Source of the DNA: Methylobacterium sp. DB0501 | Lineage (GTDB): Bacteria > Pseudomonadota > Alphaproteobacteria > Rhizobiales > Beijerinckiaceae | DNA length: 64,000 nt | Assembly: GCF_011043735.1 (NCBI RefSeq) | Contig: NZ_JAAKGV010000025.1 | Location: 44,937 to 108,936, forward strand | Reading direction: 5' to 3' | Shown: piece by piece, positions 8,554 to 17,624 of the stretch | Layout of the letters: every line of letters starts with the position of its first letter | Position numbering within the stretch: position 1 is the first letter of the stretch | Position numbers and translations under genes: made by a program | Notes under the pieces: generated by a model | Seen by the model: only the letters and a program-made list of their open reading frames with translations | Told to the model about the DNA's origin: nothing | The model's database searches: none

Positions 8554-10926
8554 TCACGCGCTCAGCTTGTCGCGCATCGGCAGCTGGCGGATGCGCCGGC
8601 CGGTCGCCGCGAAGATCGCGTTGGCGATGGCGGGCGCCACCGGCGGCACGCCGGGCTCGCCGACGCCGCCGAGGGGCTTGTCCCAGCCGCCGCCCTGCAC
8701 GAGGTGCACGTTGATGATCTTGGGCGCCTCGTTGATCCGGGTCAGCTCGTAGGTGTCGTAGTTGTCCTGGACGGCGCGGCCGTTCTTGAAGGTGATCTGG
8801 GCGGTGAGCGCGAGGCCCATGCCCATCACCACCGCGCCTTCGAGCTGCGAGCGCACCCGCTCCGGGTTGACCTGCTGGCCGCTGTCGATCGCGATGTCGA
8901 CCCGCTGGACGGTGACCTCGCCCTTCGGCCCGACCTCGACCTCGGCGACAGCCGCCGTGTAGGTCACGAAGCTGTAATGCGCCGCGATGCCGAGGCCGCG
9001 GCCCTTTTCCACCTTGCGGCCCCAGCCGGCCCCCTGCGCCACCGTCTCGATCACGTTGCGCAGGCGCCCCGTGTCGTAGGGATAGCGCGAGGGATCCTCG
9101 CCGTAGTTCCAGGCATCGCCCATCTTGACCGGATCGATGATCCGGGCCGGGCCGATCACGTCGAGGAGGTAGTCCTTCGGGTCGCGGCCGGCCATGTGGG
9201 CCAGCTCGGCGAGGAACGACTGCACCGCGAAGGCCCGCGGGATGTTCGACACCGAGCGGAACCAGCCGATGCGCACGTGGGCGTCGGCGGGCGGGTTCTC
9301 CATCCGCATGTTGGGGATGGCGAACGGCACGTTGACGAGGCCCATCCCGAGCTCGATCGGGATCTGCTCGTTGGCGCCGGCGACGAAGGTCGAGCCGATG
9401 GTCGGGGCCGCGCTGCGGTGCAGCCAGGCGATCGGCATGCCCTTGTCGTCGAGGCCGGCCTCCAGCCGCTCCATCGAGACGGTGTGATAGTAACCGTGAT
9501 GGAGGTCGTCCTCGCGGGTCCAGGTCATCTTGACCGGGGCGCCGTCCACCGCCTGCGAGCAGAGCGCCGCCTCGACGAAGTAGTCGGGCTTCGACTTGCG
9601 GCCGAAGCCGCCGCCGAGCAGCGTCACGTTGACCGTGACGTTCTTCGGGTCGAGGTTGAGGCGCTTGGCGATCCGGTCGCGGGCGGCCTGGGGCGACTGC
9701 ACGCAGCCCCACGCCTCGACCTTGCCGTCCTTGGCGACCCGCACGGTGGCGGCCGGCGGCTCCATCGGGGCCTGGACGAGGTGGGGGATGTAGTACTCGG
9801 CCTCGAGGCGCTTGACCGCCTTCTTCATCGCGGCGTCGACGTCACCTTCCTGGCGCACCACCTTGCCGGGCTTGCGCACGGCCTGTTCGAGGGTGGCCCG
9901 GTAGGCGTCCGAATCGTACGCAGCGTTCGGTCCGTCGTCGAAGGTGGGGTTCAGGGCCTCGCGGCCCTTGATCGCCGCCCAGGTGTTGCGGGCGATGACC
10001 GCGACGCCGCCGGTCGGCATGAACTCGTAGGGCGGGGCCGGCGGATCGATGGTCACGACCTTGACGACGCCCGGCACCTTCATGGCCGCGGCTTCGTCGA
10101 ACGTCTTGACCTTGCCGCCGAAGACCGGCGGGCGGGCGACCACGGCGTAGAGCATGCCCTCGACGCGGGTATCGAGGCCGTACTGCGCCTTGCCGGTGGT
10201 GATGCCGGCATTGTCGATGAGCCCGATGCGGCCCTTGCCGATGTAGCGGAAGGCCGAGGGGTCCTTGAGCTTGACGCCCGCGCGGTCCGGCACCGGCATG
10301 CTGGCCGCCGCCTGCGCCACCTCGCCGAAGCCGATCCGGCGGCCGGTCTTGGCGTGGACGAGGGCGTGGTTCTCGGCCGAGACCTCGCCGGCCGGCACGT
10401 TCCACTGCTTGGCGGCGGCCTCGACCAGCATCGTGCGGGCGGCGGCACCGGCACGGCGCAGCGGCATGAAGAAGTGCCGCAAGCTGCGCGAGCCGTCGGT
10501 GTCCTGGTTGCCGAAGCGCTCCTCGTCGCCGTGCGCCTGGGCGACCTTGACCTTGGCCCAGTCGGCGTCGAGCTCGTCGGCGACGACGAGCGCCACCGAG
10601 GTGCGCACGCCCTGGCCCATCTCCGAGCGGGTGCAGGTCACCGTCACGGTGCCGTCGGGGGCGATCGCCACGAACAGGGTCGGGTCGTCGCGCCAGCCGT
10701 GCGGCATGCCGTCGGCGCCGAACTTCGCCGGCTCGGCGGCCGGTGCGTCCGTCGGCTTCAGCGACAGGGCGAGCACCAGGGCGCCGGCGCCGGCGAGCAG
10801 GCCGCGGCGGCTGAGCCGGCCGGGCGGGGCCTTGGCCGGAGACACGTTGGTGACGACGGAATCCGGCTCCGCGGCCGGGGCCGCGGTGACGAGAGAGGAC
10901 AGGAAGGAGGAGGGATCTTGGATCAC
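8554..10926 (-). CDS. molybdopterin-binding subunit of xanthine-dehydrogenase-family oxidoreductase (IorB-like)
   Basis: Large catalytic subunit of a two-component molybdenum hydroxylase of the isoquinoline 1-oxidoreductase / aldehyde dehydrogenase type. 790 residues from the GTG at 10926, which overlaps the stop of the FeS-subunit gene by four bases (GTGA), so the two are translationally coupled. A twin-arginine signal (RLSRRGLLAGAGALVLALS, residues 37-55) predicts Tat export. Family blocks include EMGQGVRTSVALVVADEL, GGGFGRKSKPDY and VDIAIDSGQQVNPERVRSQ, and it ends GVGEPGVPPVAPAIANAI. The electron acceptor is probably a cytochrome, but none is encoded next to it. Substrate cannot be predicted. 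Confidence 0.9.
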   Translation of the reverse strand: MIQDPSSFLSSLVTAAPAAEPDSVVTNVSPAKAPPGRLSRRGLLAGAGALVLALSLKPTDAPAAEPAKFGADGMPHGWRDDPTLFVAIAPDGTVTVTCTRSEMGQGVRTSVALVVADELDADWAKVKVAQAHGDEERFGNQDTDGSRSLRHFFMPLRRAGAAARTMLVEAAAKQWNVPAGEVSAENHALVHAKTGRRIGFGEVAQAAASMPVPDRAGVKLKDPSAFRYIGKGRIGLIDNAGITTGKAQYGLDTRVEGMLYAVVARPPVFGGKVKTFDEAAAMKVPGVVKVVTIDPPAPPYEFMPTGGVAVIARNTWAAIKGREALNPTFDDGPNAAYDSDAYRATLEQAVRKPGKVVRQEGDVDAAMKKAVKRLEAEYYIPHLVQAPMEPPAATVRVAKDGKVEAWGCVQSPQAARDRIAKRLNLDPKNVTVNVTLLGGGFGRKSKPDYFVEAALCSQAVDGAPVKMTWTREDDLHHGYYHTVSMERLEAGLDDKGMPIAWLHRSAAPTIGSTFVAGANEQIPIELGMGLVNVPFAIPNMRMENPPADAHVRIGWFRSVSNIPRAFAVQSFLAELAHMAGRDPKDYLLDVIGPARIIDPVKMGDAWNYGEDPSRYPYDTGRLRNVIETVAQGAGWGRKVEKGRGLGIAAHYSFVTYTAAVAEVEVGPKGEVTVQRVDIAIDSGQQVNPERVRSQLEGAVVMGMGLALTAQITFKNGRAVQDNYDTYELTRINEAPKIINVHLVQGGGWDKPLGGVGEPGVPPVAPAIANAIFAATGRRIRQLPMRDKLSA

Positions 10927-11402
10927 AGGCGATCTCCCTGGCCGGCCTTCGGGGTCAGCCCCGCCGCCTGCTTGATGGCGGCGCGGATGCGCGGATAGGT
11001 GCCGCAGCGGCACAGGTTGCCGCTCATCGTGCTGTCGATGTCGGCGTCGGTCGGCTTCGGGGTCTCCTTGAGGAGGGCCGCCGCCTGCATGATCTGCCCG
11101 GTCTGGCAGTAGCCGCACTGCGCCACGTTCAGCTCGCGCCAGGCCGCCTGGACCGGGTGGTTGCCGTCCGGCGACAGGCCCTCGATGGTCACGATCGGCT
11201 GGCCGTCGGCGGCCGAGACGGCGGTCTGGCAGGCCCGCACCGCGGTGCCGCCGACATGGATGGTGCAGGCGCCGCAGGCCGCGACGCCGCAGCCGAACTT
11301 GGTGCCCGTCAGGCCGAGCTCGTCCCGCAGGTACCACAGGAGCGGCATCTCGGGATCGCCGTCGAAGCGGCGCTCCTCACCGTTCACGTTGAGCTTGATC
11401 AT
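10923..11402 (-). CDS. (2Fe-2S)-binding subunit of the molybdenum hydroxylase (IorA-like)
   Basis: 159-residue iron-sulfur subunit with two [2Fe-2S] clusters. The plant-ferredoxin-like cluster uses Cys38, Cys43, Cys46 and Cys58 (FGCGVAACGACTIHV); the second uses Cys96, Cys99, Cys131 and Cys133 (QCGYCQTGQIM and GNLCRCGTYPRIR). All eight cysteines are present. It has no signal peptide, so it would be co-exported with the Tat-bearing large subunit encoded immediately downstream with a GTGA overlap. No FAD subunit is found, which fits the IorAB two-subunit type. Confidence 0.92.
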   Translation of the reverse strand: MIKLNVNGEERRFDGDPEMPLLWYLRDELGLTGTKFGCGVAACGACTIHVGGTAVRACQTAVSAADGQPIVTIEGLSPDGNHPVQAAWRELNVAQCGYCQTGQIMQAAALLKETPKPTDADIDSTMSGNLCRCGTYPRIRAAIKQAAGLTPKAGQGDRL

Positions 11403-12007
11403 CGTCGCCCTCCGGCTTCGGGAGGTCTGGCGGGCGCCCCGCGGACACGATTCCGGTCGCGACGCCTGCGCCTCCCCCCTCGCTTCACTCGATTCCGGGC
11501 GCCGCGGCCGTCGCGGCCCGCGCCCCGTTCCTCCCTCACGCCGCGCGCAGCGTGCCGTCTTGCTTGATTGGGCGGCCCGTCCCCCGAAAGGCCGGCCCAC
11601 CTTGGCCCGAACATCAGAATGGTTTCAGGCTAGGGATGGGTAACCCGGAGTTGCGCGTATGGGCAAGACGGGCAATCGCCCTCAGGTTGCCGCGTGCGAA
11701 CACGACAACGCGACCGCAACGACACCTTGCCGGGGGGCGGGTTTTCCTGTATCGGCCCAACCTCCGGTGATCCGATGCCGGGATGCCGCAATGCCGGGCG
11801 ACGAGCTTGGCCCAGCGCGCTCCGGCCGGGCGATCGGAAAACACGTTTCTGCCCGTCGATCATGCGCCGGCCCGCACCCCGTTCGAGGGAGCGGCGGTTC
11901 CGAAGGCTCTCAGGGGCCGTCTCGGGACTCCGGCGGGCGGAAGCGGCCCGTTGATACGAGCCGCCGGCGCCGTCCCCCCGGATAGGGCGGGACGAAAAGG
12001 AGCATAG
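11403..12007. other. 605-bp non-coding gap between the Mo-hydroxylase and rpsA
   Basis: This region separates divergently transcribed genes and should contain both promoters, but I cannot place them confidently. I see no ORF with protein-like composition; the open frames are GC-driven shadows. The cmk and aroA genes that often precede rpsA in proteobacteria are absent. Confidence 0.6.
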
Positions 12008-13720
12008 ATGTCCGCAGGTTTGCAAGGCGCCGCGTCGAGCCGCGAGGATTTCGCCGCCCTTCTGGAAGAGTCGTTCCGCGAGCACGAGATCACGGAAGGC
12101 TCCGTGGTCAAGGGCCGCGTGGTGGCGATCGAGAAGGACGTCGCCGTCATCGACATCGGCGCCAAGACCGAGGGCCGCGTCGCCCTCAAGGAGTTCACGG
12201 GCCCCGGCCGTGACCAGCCGATCGGCGTCGGCGACGAGGTCGAGGTCTACGTCGACCGCATCGAGAACGCGCTCGGCGAAGCCGTCATCTCGCGCGACAA
12301 GGCGCGCCGCGAGGAGAGCTGGGTCAAGCTCGAAAAGGCGTTCGAGAACAACGAGCGCGTCAGCGGCACGATCTTCAACCAGGTCAAGGGCGGCTACACC
12401 GTCGACCTCGACGGCGCCGTGGCGTTCCTGCCGCGCTCGCAGGTCGACATCCGTCCGGTCCGCGACGTCACCCCGCTGATGGGTACGCCGCAGCCGTTCC
12501 AGATCCTCAAGATGGATCGCCGCCGCGGCAACATCGTGGTGTCGCGTCGTACCGTGCTCGAGGAGAGCCGGGCCGAGCAGCGCTCCGAGCTGGTGGCCAA
12601 CCTCGAAGAGGGTCAGGTCATCGACGGCGTGGTCAAGAACATCACCGAGTACGGTGCGTTCGTCGACCTCGGCGGCATCGACGGCCTGCTGCACGTCACC
12701 GACATGGCGTGGCGCCGCGTCAACCACCCGTCCGAGGTGGTCAACATCGGTCAGACCGTCAAGGTCAAGATCATCAAGATCAACCACGAGACGCACCGCA
12801 TCTCGCTCGGCATCAAGCAGCTCCTGGCCGATCCGTGGGAGGGCATCGCCGCCCGCTACCCGGTCAATGCCAAGCTCAAGGGCCGCGTGACCAACATCAC
12901 CGATTACGGCGCCTTCGTGGAGCTGGAGCCGGGGATCGAGGGCCTGATCCACGTCTCGGAGATGAGCTGGACCAAGAAGAACGTCCATCCGGGCAAGATC
13001 GTCTCCACCTCCCAGGAGGTCGAGGTTCAGATCCTGGAGGTCGATCCGGTCAAGCGCCGCATCTCGCTCGGCCTGAAGCAGACCCTGCAGAACCCCTGGG
13101 AGGCCTTCTCCGAGAAGCACCCGCCGGGCACCGAGGTCGAGGGCGAGGTCAAGAACAAGACCGAGTTCGGTCTGTTCATCGGCCTCGAGGGCGACGTCGA
13201 CGGCATGGTCCACCTCTCGGACCTCGACTGGAACCGTCCGGGCGAGCAGGTCATCGACGAGTTCAAGAAGGGCGACGTGGTGCGCGCCCAGGTTCTCGAC
13301 GTCGACGTCGAGAAGGAGCGCATCTCGCTCGGCATCAAGCAGCTCGCCGGCGACCCCTTCGCCGATGCCGGTGACGGCATCCGCAAGAACCAGGTCGTCA
13401 CCTGCGAGGTGCTCGAGGTCAAGGACTCCGGGATCGAGGTCAAGATCGTCGATTCCGACCTCCAGGCCTTCATCCGCCGGGCCGATCTCGCCCGCGAGCG
13501 CAACGACCAGCGCCCCGAGCGCTTCGCCGCCGGCGAGAAGGTCGATGCCCGCGTGACGCAGTTCGACCGCAAGGCCCGCCGCGTCCAGCTCTCCATCAAG
13601 GCCCTCGAGATGGCCGAGGAGAAGGAGGCGATCGCCCAGTTCGGCTCCGCCGATTCGGGTGCCTCGCTCGGCGACATCCTCGGCGCGGCCCTGAAGGCCC
13701 GCCAGGCCGACAAGAAGTAA
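12008..13720 (+). CDS. rpsA: 30S ribosomal protein S1
   Basis: 570-residue ribosomal protein S1, which binds mRNA leaders and promotes translation initiation. Six S1/OB repeats can be counted, starting near residues 33, 118, 203, 290, 377 and 464; typical strings are GAFVDLGGIDGLLHVTDMAW and GAFVELEPGIEGLIHVSEMSW. Start is an ATG preceded by gggacgaaaaggagcat, a clear Shine-Dalgarno. A perfect 13-bp stem terminator follows 48 bp after the stop. Monocistronic here. Confidence 0.98.
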   Translation: MSAGLQGAASSREDFAALLEESFREHEITEGSVVKGRVVAIEKDVAVIDIGAKTEGRVALKEFTGPGRDQPIGVGDEVEVYVDRIENALGEAVISRDKARREESWVKLEKAFENNERVSGTIFNQVKGGYTVDLDGAVAFLPRSQVDIRPVRDVTPLMGTPQPFQILKMDRRRGNIVVSRRTVLEESRAEQRSELVANLEEGQVIDGVVKNITEYGAFVDLGGIDGLLHVTDMAWRRVNHPSEVVNIGQTVKVKIIKINHETHRISLGIKQLLADPWEGIAARYPVNAKLKGRVTNITDYGAFVELEPGIEGLIHVSEMSWTKKNVHPGKIVSTSQEVEVQILEVDPVKRRISLGLKQTLQNPWEAFSEKHPPGTEVEGEVKNKTEFGLFIGLEGDVDGMVHLSDLDWNRPGEQVIDEFKKGDVVRAQVLDVDVEKERISLGIKQLAGDPFADAGDGIRKNQVVTCEVLEVKDSGIEVKIVDSDLQAFIRRADLARERNDQRPERFAAGEKVDARVTQFDRKARRVQLSIKALEMAEEKEAIAQFGSADSGASLGDILGAALKARQADKK

Positions 13721-13767
13721 GGGATCCGTCCGGGCCTGCCGGCCCGGACACCCTGATCGAGATCGGA

Positions 13768-13800
13768 CGCCCGCGCGGGGACACCCCCGCGCGGGCGTTT
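13768..13800 (+). terminator. intrinsic terminator after rpsA
   Basis: A perfect 13-bp stem (cgcccgcgcgggg / ccccgcgcgggcg) with a 4-base acac loop is followed directly by TTT. It lies 48 bp past the rpsA stop codon. Confidence 0.88.
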
Positions 13801-13966
13801 CCATGTCCGCCTCACCCGATCGGGGAGGGGAATGAGCCCAATCCCGCTCTTGCCGCTGCGCGACGGCCGGGGGTAGAACACCCCGGGAGCGAGATGCGCC
13901 AATGACTTGCAGGCCGCGGCCGGCGATCAGGGCGCCTCGGAGGTCAGACCAGGATACGGGCGCCGC

Positions 13967-14923
13967 ATGGCCATCGATGCCGAACTTCTCCTCGACCGGC
14001 GGTCCCTGCGCCGCAAGCTGTCCGTCTGGCGCGCGATCGGGGTCGGCGCACTGATCGTCGCTGCCGGCGCCGTCGGCTGGCGGGCGGCCGGGGGCAGGGG
14101 GCTCTCCGCCGTCACGCCGCAGATCGCCCGCATCAGCATCGACGGCTTCATCGCCGGCAGCGAGAAGACCCGCGAGCTGATGAAGCGCGTCGGCGATTCG
14201 AGCGCCGTCTCGGGCGTCGTCGTCTCGATCAACTCGCCGGGCGGCACCACCACCGGCTCGGAGGAACTCTTCCGCAACCTCCGCGCGCTCGCCGAAAAGA
14301 AGCCGATCGTCGCCTTCGTCGACGGCACGGCGGCGTCCGGTGCCTACATCACGGCGATCGCCGCCGACCACATCGTCGCCCGCGAGACCTCGCTCGTCGG
14401 CTCGATCGGCGTGCTGTTCCAGTATCCCGAGGTGTCCGGCCTCCTCGACAAGGTCGGCGTGAAGGTCGACGAGGTGAAGTCCTCGCCGCTCAAGGCCGAG
14501 CCGAGCGGCTTCCACCCGACCCCGCCGGAGGCCCGGGCCGCCCTCCAGGCGATCGTCGGCGACACCTACGGCTGGTTCAAGGACCTGGTGGCCGAGCGCC
14601 GCAAGATGAACCCCGACCAGATCAAGACGGTCGCCGACGGGCGGGTGTTCAGCGGCCGCCAGAGCGTGCCGCTCGGCCTGATCGACGAGACCGGCGGCGA
14701 GCGCCAGGCCATCGCCTGGCTCGAGCGCGAGAAGGGCGTGGCCAAGAACCTGCCGGTGCGGGACTGGAAGCCGCGCTCCGACACCCGTTTCGGCCTGTTC
14801 TCGGCCGCGGCCGCCGGCGCAGGCCTCCTCGGCTACGACGACCTCGCTGCGCGGCTGCGGCAGGCCGGAGAGGAGACGGCGAGCCTGACGCAGGGCGGCC
14901 TGCTGGCGGTCTGGCGACCGTAA
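13967..14923 (+). CDS. sppA: signal peptide peptidase SppA, S49 family
   Basis: Inner-membrane protease that degrades cleaved signal peptides. 318 residues, the short (one catalytic domain) form. One N-terminal membrane span lies at about residues 24-42 (AIGVGALIVAAGAVGWRAA). The serine nucleophile is in VDGTAASGAYITA, the Ser-Lys dyad lysine is in SSPLKAEPSGF, and the structural INSPGGTTTGSEEL motif is present. The ATG at 13967 is the one adjacent to the membrane segment. It is followed 56 bp later by ihfB; sppA-ihfB-lapA is a conserved proteobacterial neighbourhood. Confidence 0.95.
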   Translation: MAIDAELLLDRRSLRRKLSVWRAIGVGALIVAAGAVGWRAAGGRGLSAVTPQIARISIDGFIAGSEKTRELMKRVGDSSAVSGVVVSINSPGGTTTGSEELFRNLRALAEKKPIVAFVDGTAASGAYITAIAADHIVARETSLVGSIGVLFQYPEVSGLLDKVGVKVDEVKSSPLKAEPSGFHPTPPEARAALQAIVGDTYGWFKDLVAERRKMNPDQIKTVADGRVFSGRQSVPLGLIDETGGERQAIAWLEREKGVAKNLPVRDWKPRSDTRFGLFSAAAAGAGLLGYDDLAARLRQAGEETASLTQGGLLAVWRP

Positions 14924-14979
14924 GATCCGATCCCGCGCGCCTTCCGGCCAGCCCCGCCTCTCCCGAGACCGTACCGCCC

Positions 14980-15306
14980 ATGATCAAGTCCGAGCTGGTG
15001 CTCAAGATCGCCGAACAGAACCCGCACCTGTATCAGCGCGACGTCGAGAACATCGTCAACGCCATCCTGGACACGATCGCGGATGCGCTCGCCCGGGGCG
15101 ACCGGGTCGAGCTGCGCGGCTTCGGCGCCTTCTCGGTCAAGCGCCGGGAGGCGCGCCGCGGCCGCAACCCGCGCACCGGCGCCGCCGTGGCGGTGGCCGA
15201 GAAGGCGATCCCGGTCTTCAAGACCGGCAAGGAGATGCGCCTGCGCCTGAACGCCGCCGGGATCGGCGCCGACGAGCCGAGCCGGGCCGAGGTCGCCGTG
15301 AGCTGA
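14980..15306 (+). CDS. ihfB: integration host factor subunit beta
   Basis: 108-residue DNA-bending HU/IHF-family protein (MIKSELVLKIAEQNPHLYQRDVE). It contains the beta-arm signature GRNPRTGAAVAVAEKAIPVF with the intercalating proline, and GDRVELRGFGAFSVKRREAR, diagnostic for the beta rather than the HU subunit. The last ~13 residues form a variable tail. It lies between sppA and lapA, the usual arrangement. Confidence 0.95.
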   Translation: MIKSELVLKIAEQNPHLYQRDVENIVNAILDTIADALARGDRVELRGFGAFSVKRREARRGRNPRTGAAVAVAEKAIPVFKTGKEMRLRLNAAGIGADEPSRAEVAVS

Positions 15307-15450
15307 CCTGACGGTCGAGGCTGACGCCGGATCGTCCTCGCGCATGGTCCCCCTGGCGCCGGCGCGCCCGCGCGTTACAACTTTGCCCTCGGGGCACCGT
15401 CCGGCGGCCCCGATTCCCTCCGCATCACCGACGAAAGACCGGGTTTCCCG

Positions 15451-15807
15451 ATGATCCGCTTCCTCAAGGGCCTGATCCTGCTGCCCATCGCGATCGTGGT
15501 CGTGCTGCTGGCGGTGGCCAACCGCCAACCGGTGATGCTGTCCTTCGATCCCTTCACCGACGGGACGCCGGCCTTCAGCCTGCAGCTGCCGCTTTACGCG
15601 CTGATCTTCGCCGCGGTGGCGCTCGGCGTCGTCGTGGGCGGCGTCGGCTCCTGGCTCGGGCAGGGCGACAACCGCCGCGACCGCCGTGCCAAAGGCCGCG
15701 AGCTCAACCGCCTGCGTCACGAGACCGAGCGCCTGCGCCAGAACGTCGCCGCGACCACCCCGACCATCGGCCGCACGGCACTGCCGGCCCCAGCCCATCG
15801 CGCCTGA
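15451..15807 (+). CDS. LapA-domain (DUF1049) inner-membrane protein
   Basis: 118-residue membrane protein: MIRFLKGLILLPIAIVVVLL is the first span, and a second span lies at about residues 45-67 (LPLYALIFAAVALGVVVGGV). Between them is the ANRQPVMLSFDPF segment typical of lipopolysaccharide-assembly protein A / DUF1049. The C-terminal cytoplasmic part is Arg-rich and coiled (RRAKGRELNRLRHETERLRQ). It follows ihfB and precedes the OCD-family gene by two bases. A role in LPS assembly is by family only. Confidence 0.85.
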   Translation: MIRFLKGLILLPIAIVVVLLAVANRQPVMLSFDPFTDGTPAFSLQLPLYALIFAAVALGVVVGGVGSWLGQGDNRRDRRAKGRELNRLRHETERLRQNVAATTPTIGRTALPAPAHRA

Positions 15808-15809
15808 TC

Positions 15810-16748
15810 ATGCGGTCGATCGGCGCGGACGAGATCGACGCCGCCCTCACGCCGGACCGGATGATCGACGCGCTGGCCACGGCCTTCCGGGCCGGCGCGA
15901 CGGCCCCGACCCGGCATCACCACGCGATCGAGACCGCGCCGGACGGCGCCTCGCTGCTGCTGATGCCGGCCTGGACCGCCGATTACGTCGGGGTGAAGAT
16001 CCTGACGCTGTTCCCGGGCAACCCGGCCAGGGGCCTCGACACGATCCAGGGCGGGGTGCTGCTCTGCGACGGCCGCGACGGCCGGCCTCTGGCGCTCCTC
16101 GACGGCGCCCGCCTGACCCTGTGGCGCACCGCCGCCGCCTCGGCGCTGGCCGCCCGCCACCTCGCCCGGGGTGATGCCGCCCAGATGGTGATGGTGGGTT
16201 CCGGCGCGCTGGCCCCGGCCCTGATCCGCGCCCATGCCGCCGTGCGGCCGATCCGCGACGTCGCGATCTGGAACCGCCGGCGCGAGGGCGCCGAACGGCT
16301 CGCCGCATCGCTCGCGGCCGAGGGCATCCCCGCCCGTCCGGTCACCGACCTGGCGGCGGCCGTGGGAGAGGCGGACCTCGTTTCCTGCGCCACCCTCTCG
16401 ACCGCACCGCTGGTGCGGGGCGCTTGGCTGCGGCCCGGCACCCATCTCGACCTCGTCGGCGCCTTCACGCCGGCGATGCGCGAGGCCGACGACGCCGCGC
16501 TCCTGCGCGGACCGGTCTACGTCGACACCCCGGACGCCCTCGGGAAGGGCGGTGACGTGGCGGTGGCGATCCAGTCCGGCGCGCTCGCGCCCGCGGCGAT
16601 CGCGGGCGATCTCGCAGCCTTGTGCCGGGGCGAGGCGCCCGGGCGGCGGAGCCCCGACGAGATCACGGTGTTCAAGTCGGTCGGCGCCGCGATCGAGGAT
16701 CTCGCCGCCGCGGCCGCAGTGTGGGAGAGCCTGGCGCAACGGTCCTGA
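15810..16748 (+). CDS. ornithine cyclodeaminase / mu-crystallin family protein
   Basis: 312-residue NAD(P)-binding protein. The N-terminal part has GASLLLMPAWTADYVGVKI and DGRPLALLDGARLTLWRTAAASALAARHL (substrate pocket); the Rossmann domain starts at MVMVGSGALAPALIRAHAAV. The family includes ornithine cyclodeaminase, alanine dehydrogenase and ketimine reductase; the exact reaction cannot be read. The ATG is two bases after the lapA stop, so it is probably cotranscribed with it. Confidence 0.9.
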   Translation: MRSIGADEIDAALTPDRMIDALATAFRAGATAPTRHHHAIETAPDGASLLLMPAWTADYVGVKILTLFPGNPARGLDTIQGGVLLCDGRDGRPLALLDGARLTLWRTAAASALAARHLARGDAAQMVMVGSGALAPALIRAHAAVRPIRDVAIWNRRREGAERLAASLAAEGIPARPVTDLAAAVGEADLVSCATLSTAPLVRGAWLRPGTHLDLVGAFTPAMREADDAALLRGPVYVDTPDALGKGGDVAVAIQSGALAPAAIAGDLAALCRGEAPGRRSPDEITVFKSVGAAIEDLAAAAAVWESLAQRS

Positions 16749-16813
16749 GCGAGAAGGCCCGGGCGGCCTCTCGCCCCCACGCGGCACGTGCGAGCGGACG
16801 CGGATCGGCCTAT

Positions 16814-17572
16814 ATGGAGCGGATGTCGCCCGCTCCCGCCCATTCCTGTCTCGTCAAGATCTGCGGCCTCAGCACGCCGGAGACGCTGGAGGCGGCCATC
16901 GCCGCCGGTGCCGACCAGATCGGCCTCGTCCATTTTCCCAGGAGCCCGCGCCACGTCGACCTCGTCCGCGGCGCCGCCCTGTCGCTTCAGGCCCGGGGGA
17001 GGGCCGAGCGCGTCGCCCTCCTGGTCGATCCCGACGACGCCCTCGTCGACGCGGTGATCGCGGCCCTCAGCCCCGACTGGCTGCAGCTGCACGGCCGCGA
17101 GAGCCCGGAGCGGGTGGCGGCCCTGCGTGCGCGCACCGGGCGCCCGGTGATGAAGGCGCTCGGCATCGCCACCGCCGACGATCTCGCCGGGGTCCTCCGC
17201 TACGCGGCGAGCGCCGATCGGCTGCTCTACGACGCCAAGCCCGGCCCCGGCGCCATCCTGCCGGGCGGCAACGGCCACGCCTTCGACTGGTCGCTGCTCG
17301 AGGATGCCGGCCGCGACACCCCGTTCATGCTCTCCGGCGGCCTGACGCCGGAGACCGTCGCCGAGGCCGTGGCGATCACCGCCGCGCAGGCGGTCGACGT
17401 GTCGTCGGGCGTCGAGAGCGCCCCAGGCCGCAAGGACCCGGACCGCATCGCCGCCTTCCTGGCGGCCGCCAGAGCGGCCGCAGGCGTCGCAAGGGCGGCC
17501 GCGGGCGCCCCCGGAACCGCCGCGGCGGCTGCGTCCGAACCGCAAATTGCCCCTGCGGCGCGAAGGGCGTAA
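16814..17572 (+). CDS. trpF: phosphoribosylanthranilate isomerase
   Basis: Third step of tryptophan synthesis. The TIM barrel begins LVKICGLSTPETLEAAIAAGADQIGLVHF, with Cys in KICGL as general base; DWLQLHGRESPE, the phosphate-binding LSGGLTPETVAEAV and DVSSGVESAPGRKD complete the barrel. An alternative ATG three codons downstream (16823) is possible. The C-terminus carries about 30 extra Ala-rich residues beyond the usual end. trpB follows 52 bp later; trpA is not next to it. Confidence 0.95.
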   Translation: MERMSPAPAHSCLVKICGLSTPETLEAAIAAGADQIGLVHFPRSPRHVDLVRGAALSLQARGRAERVALLVDPDDALVDAVIAALSPDWLQLHGRESPERVAALRARTGRPVMKALGIATADDLAGVLRYAASADRLLYDAKPGPGAILPGGNGHAFDWSLLEDAGRDTPFMLSGGLTPETVAEAVAITAAQAVDVSSGVESAPGRKDPDRIAAFLAAARAAAGVARAAAGAPGTAAAAASEPQIAPAARRA

Positions 17573-17624
17573 GCCCCACCGACGAGGATTCCGCAAACCC
17601 TTCCAGACTTGAAGAGCTCCTGCC

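Noticed and set aside
11657..11770. Possible cmk or aroA gene end before rpsA
   Set aside because: No family motif in any frame; the open frames are GC-driven.
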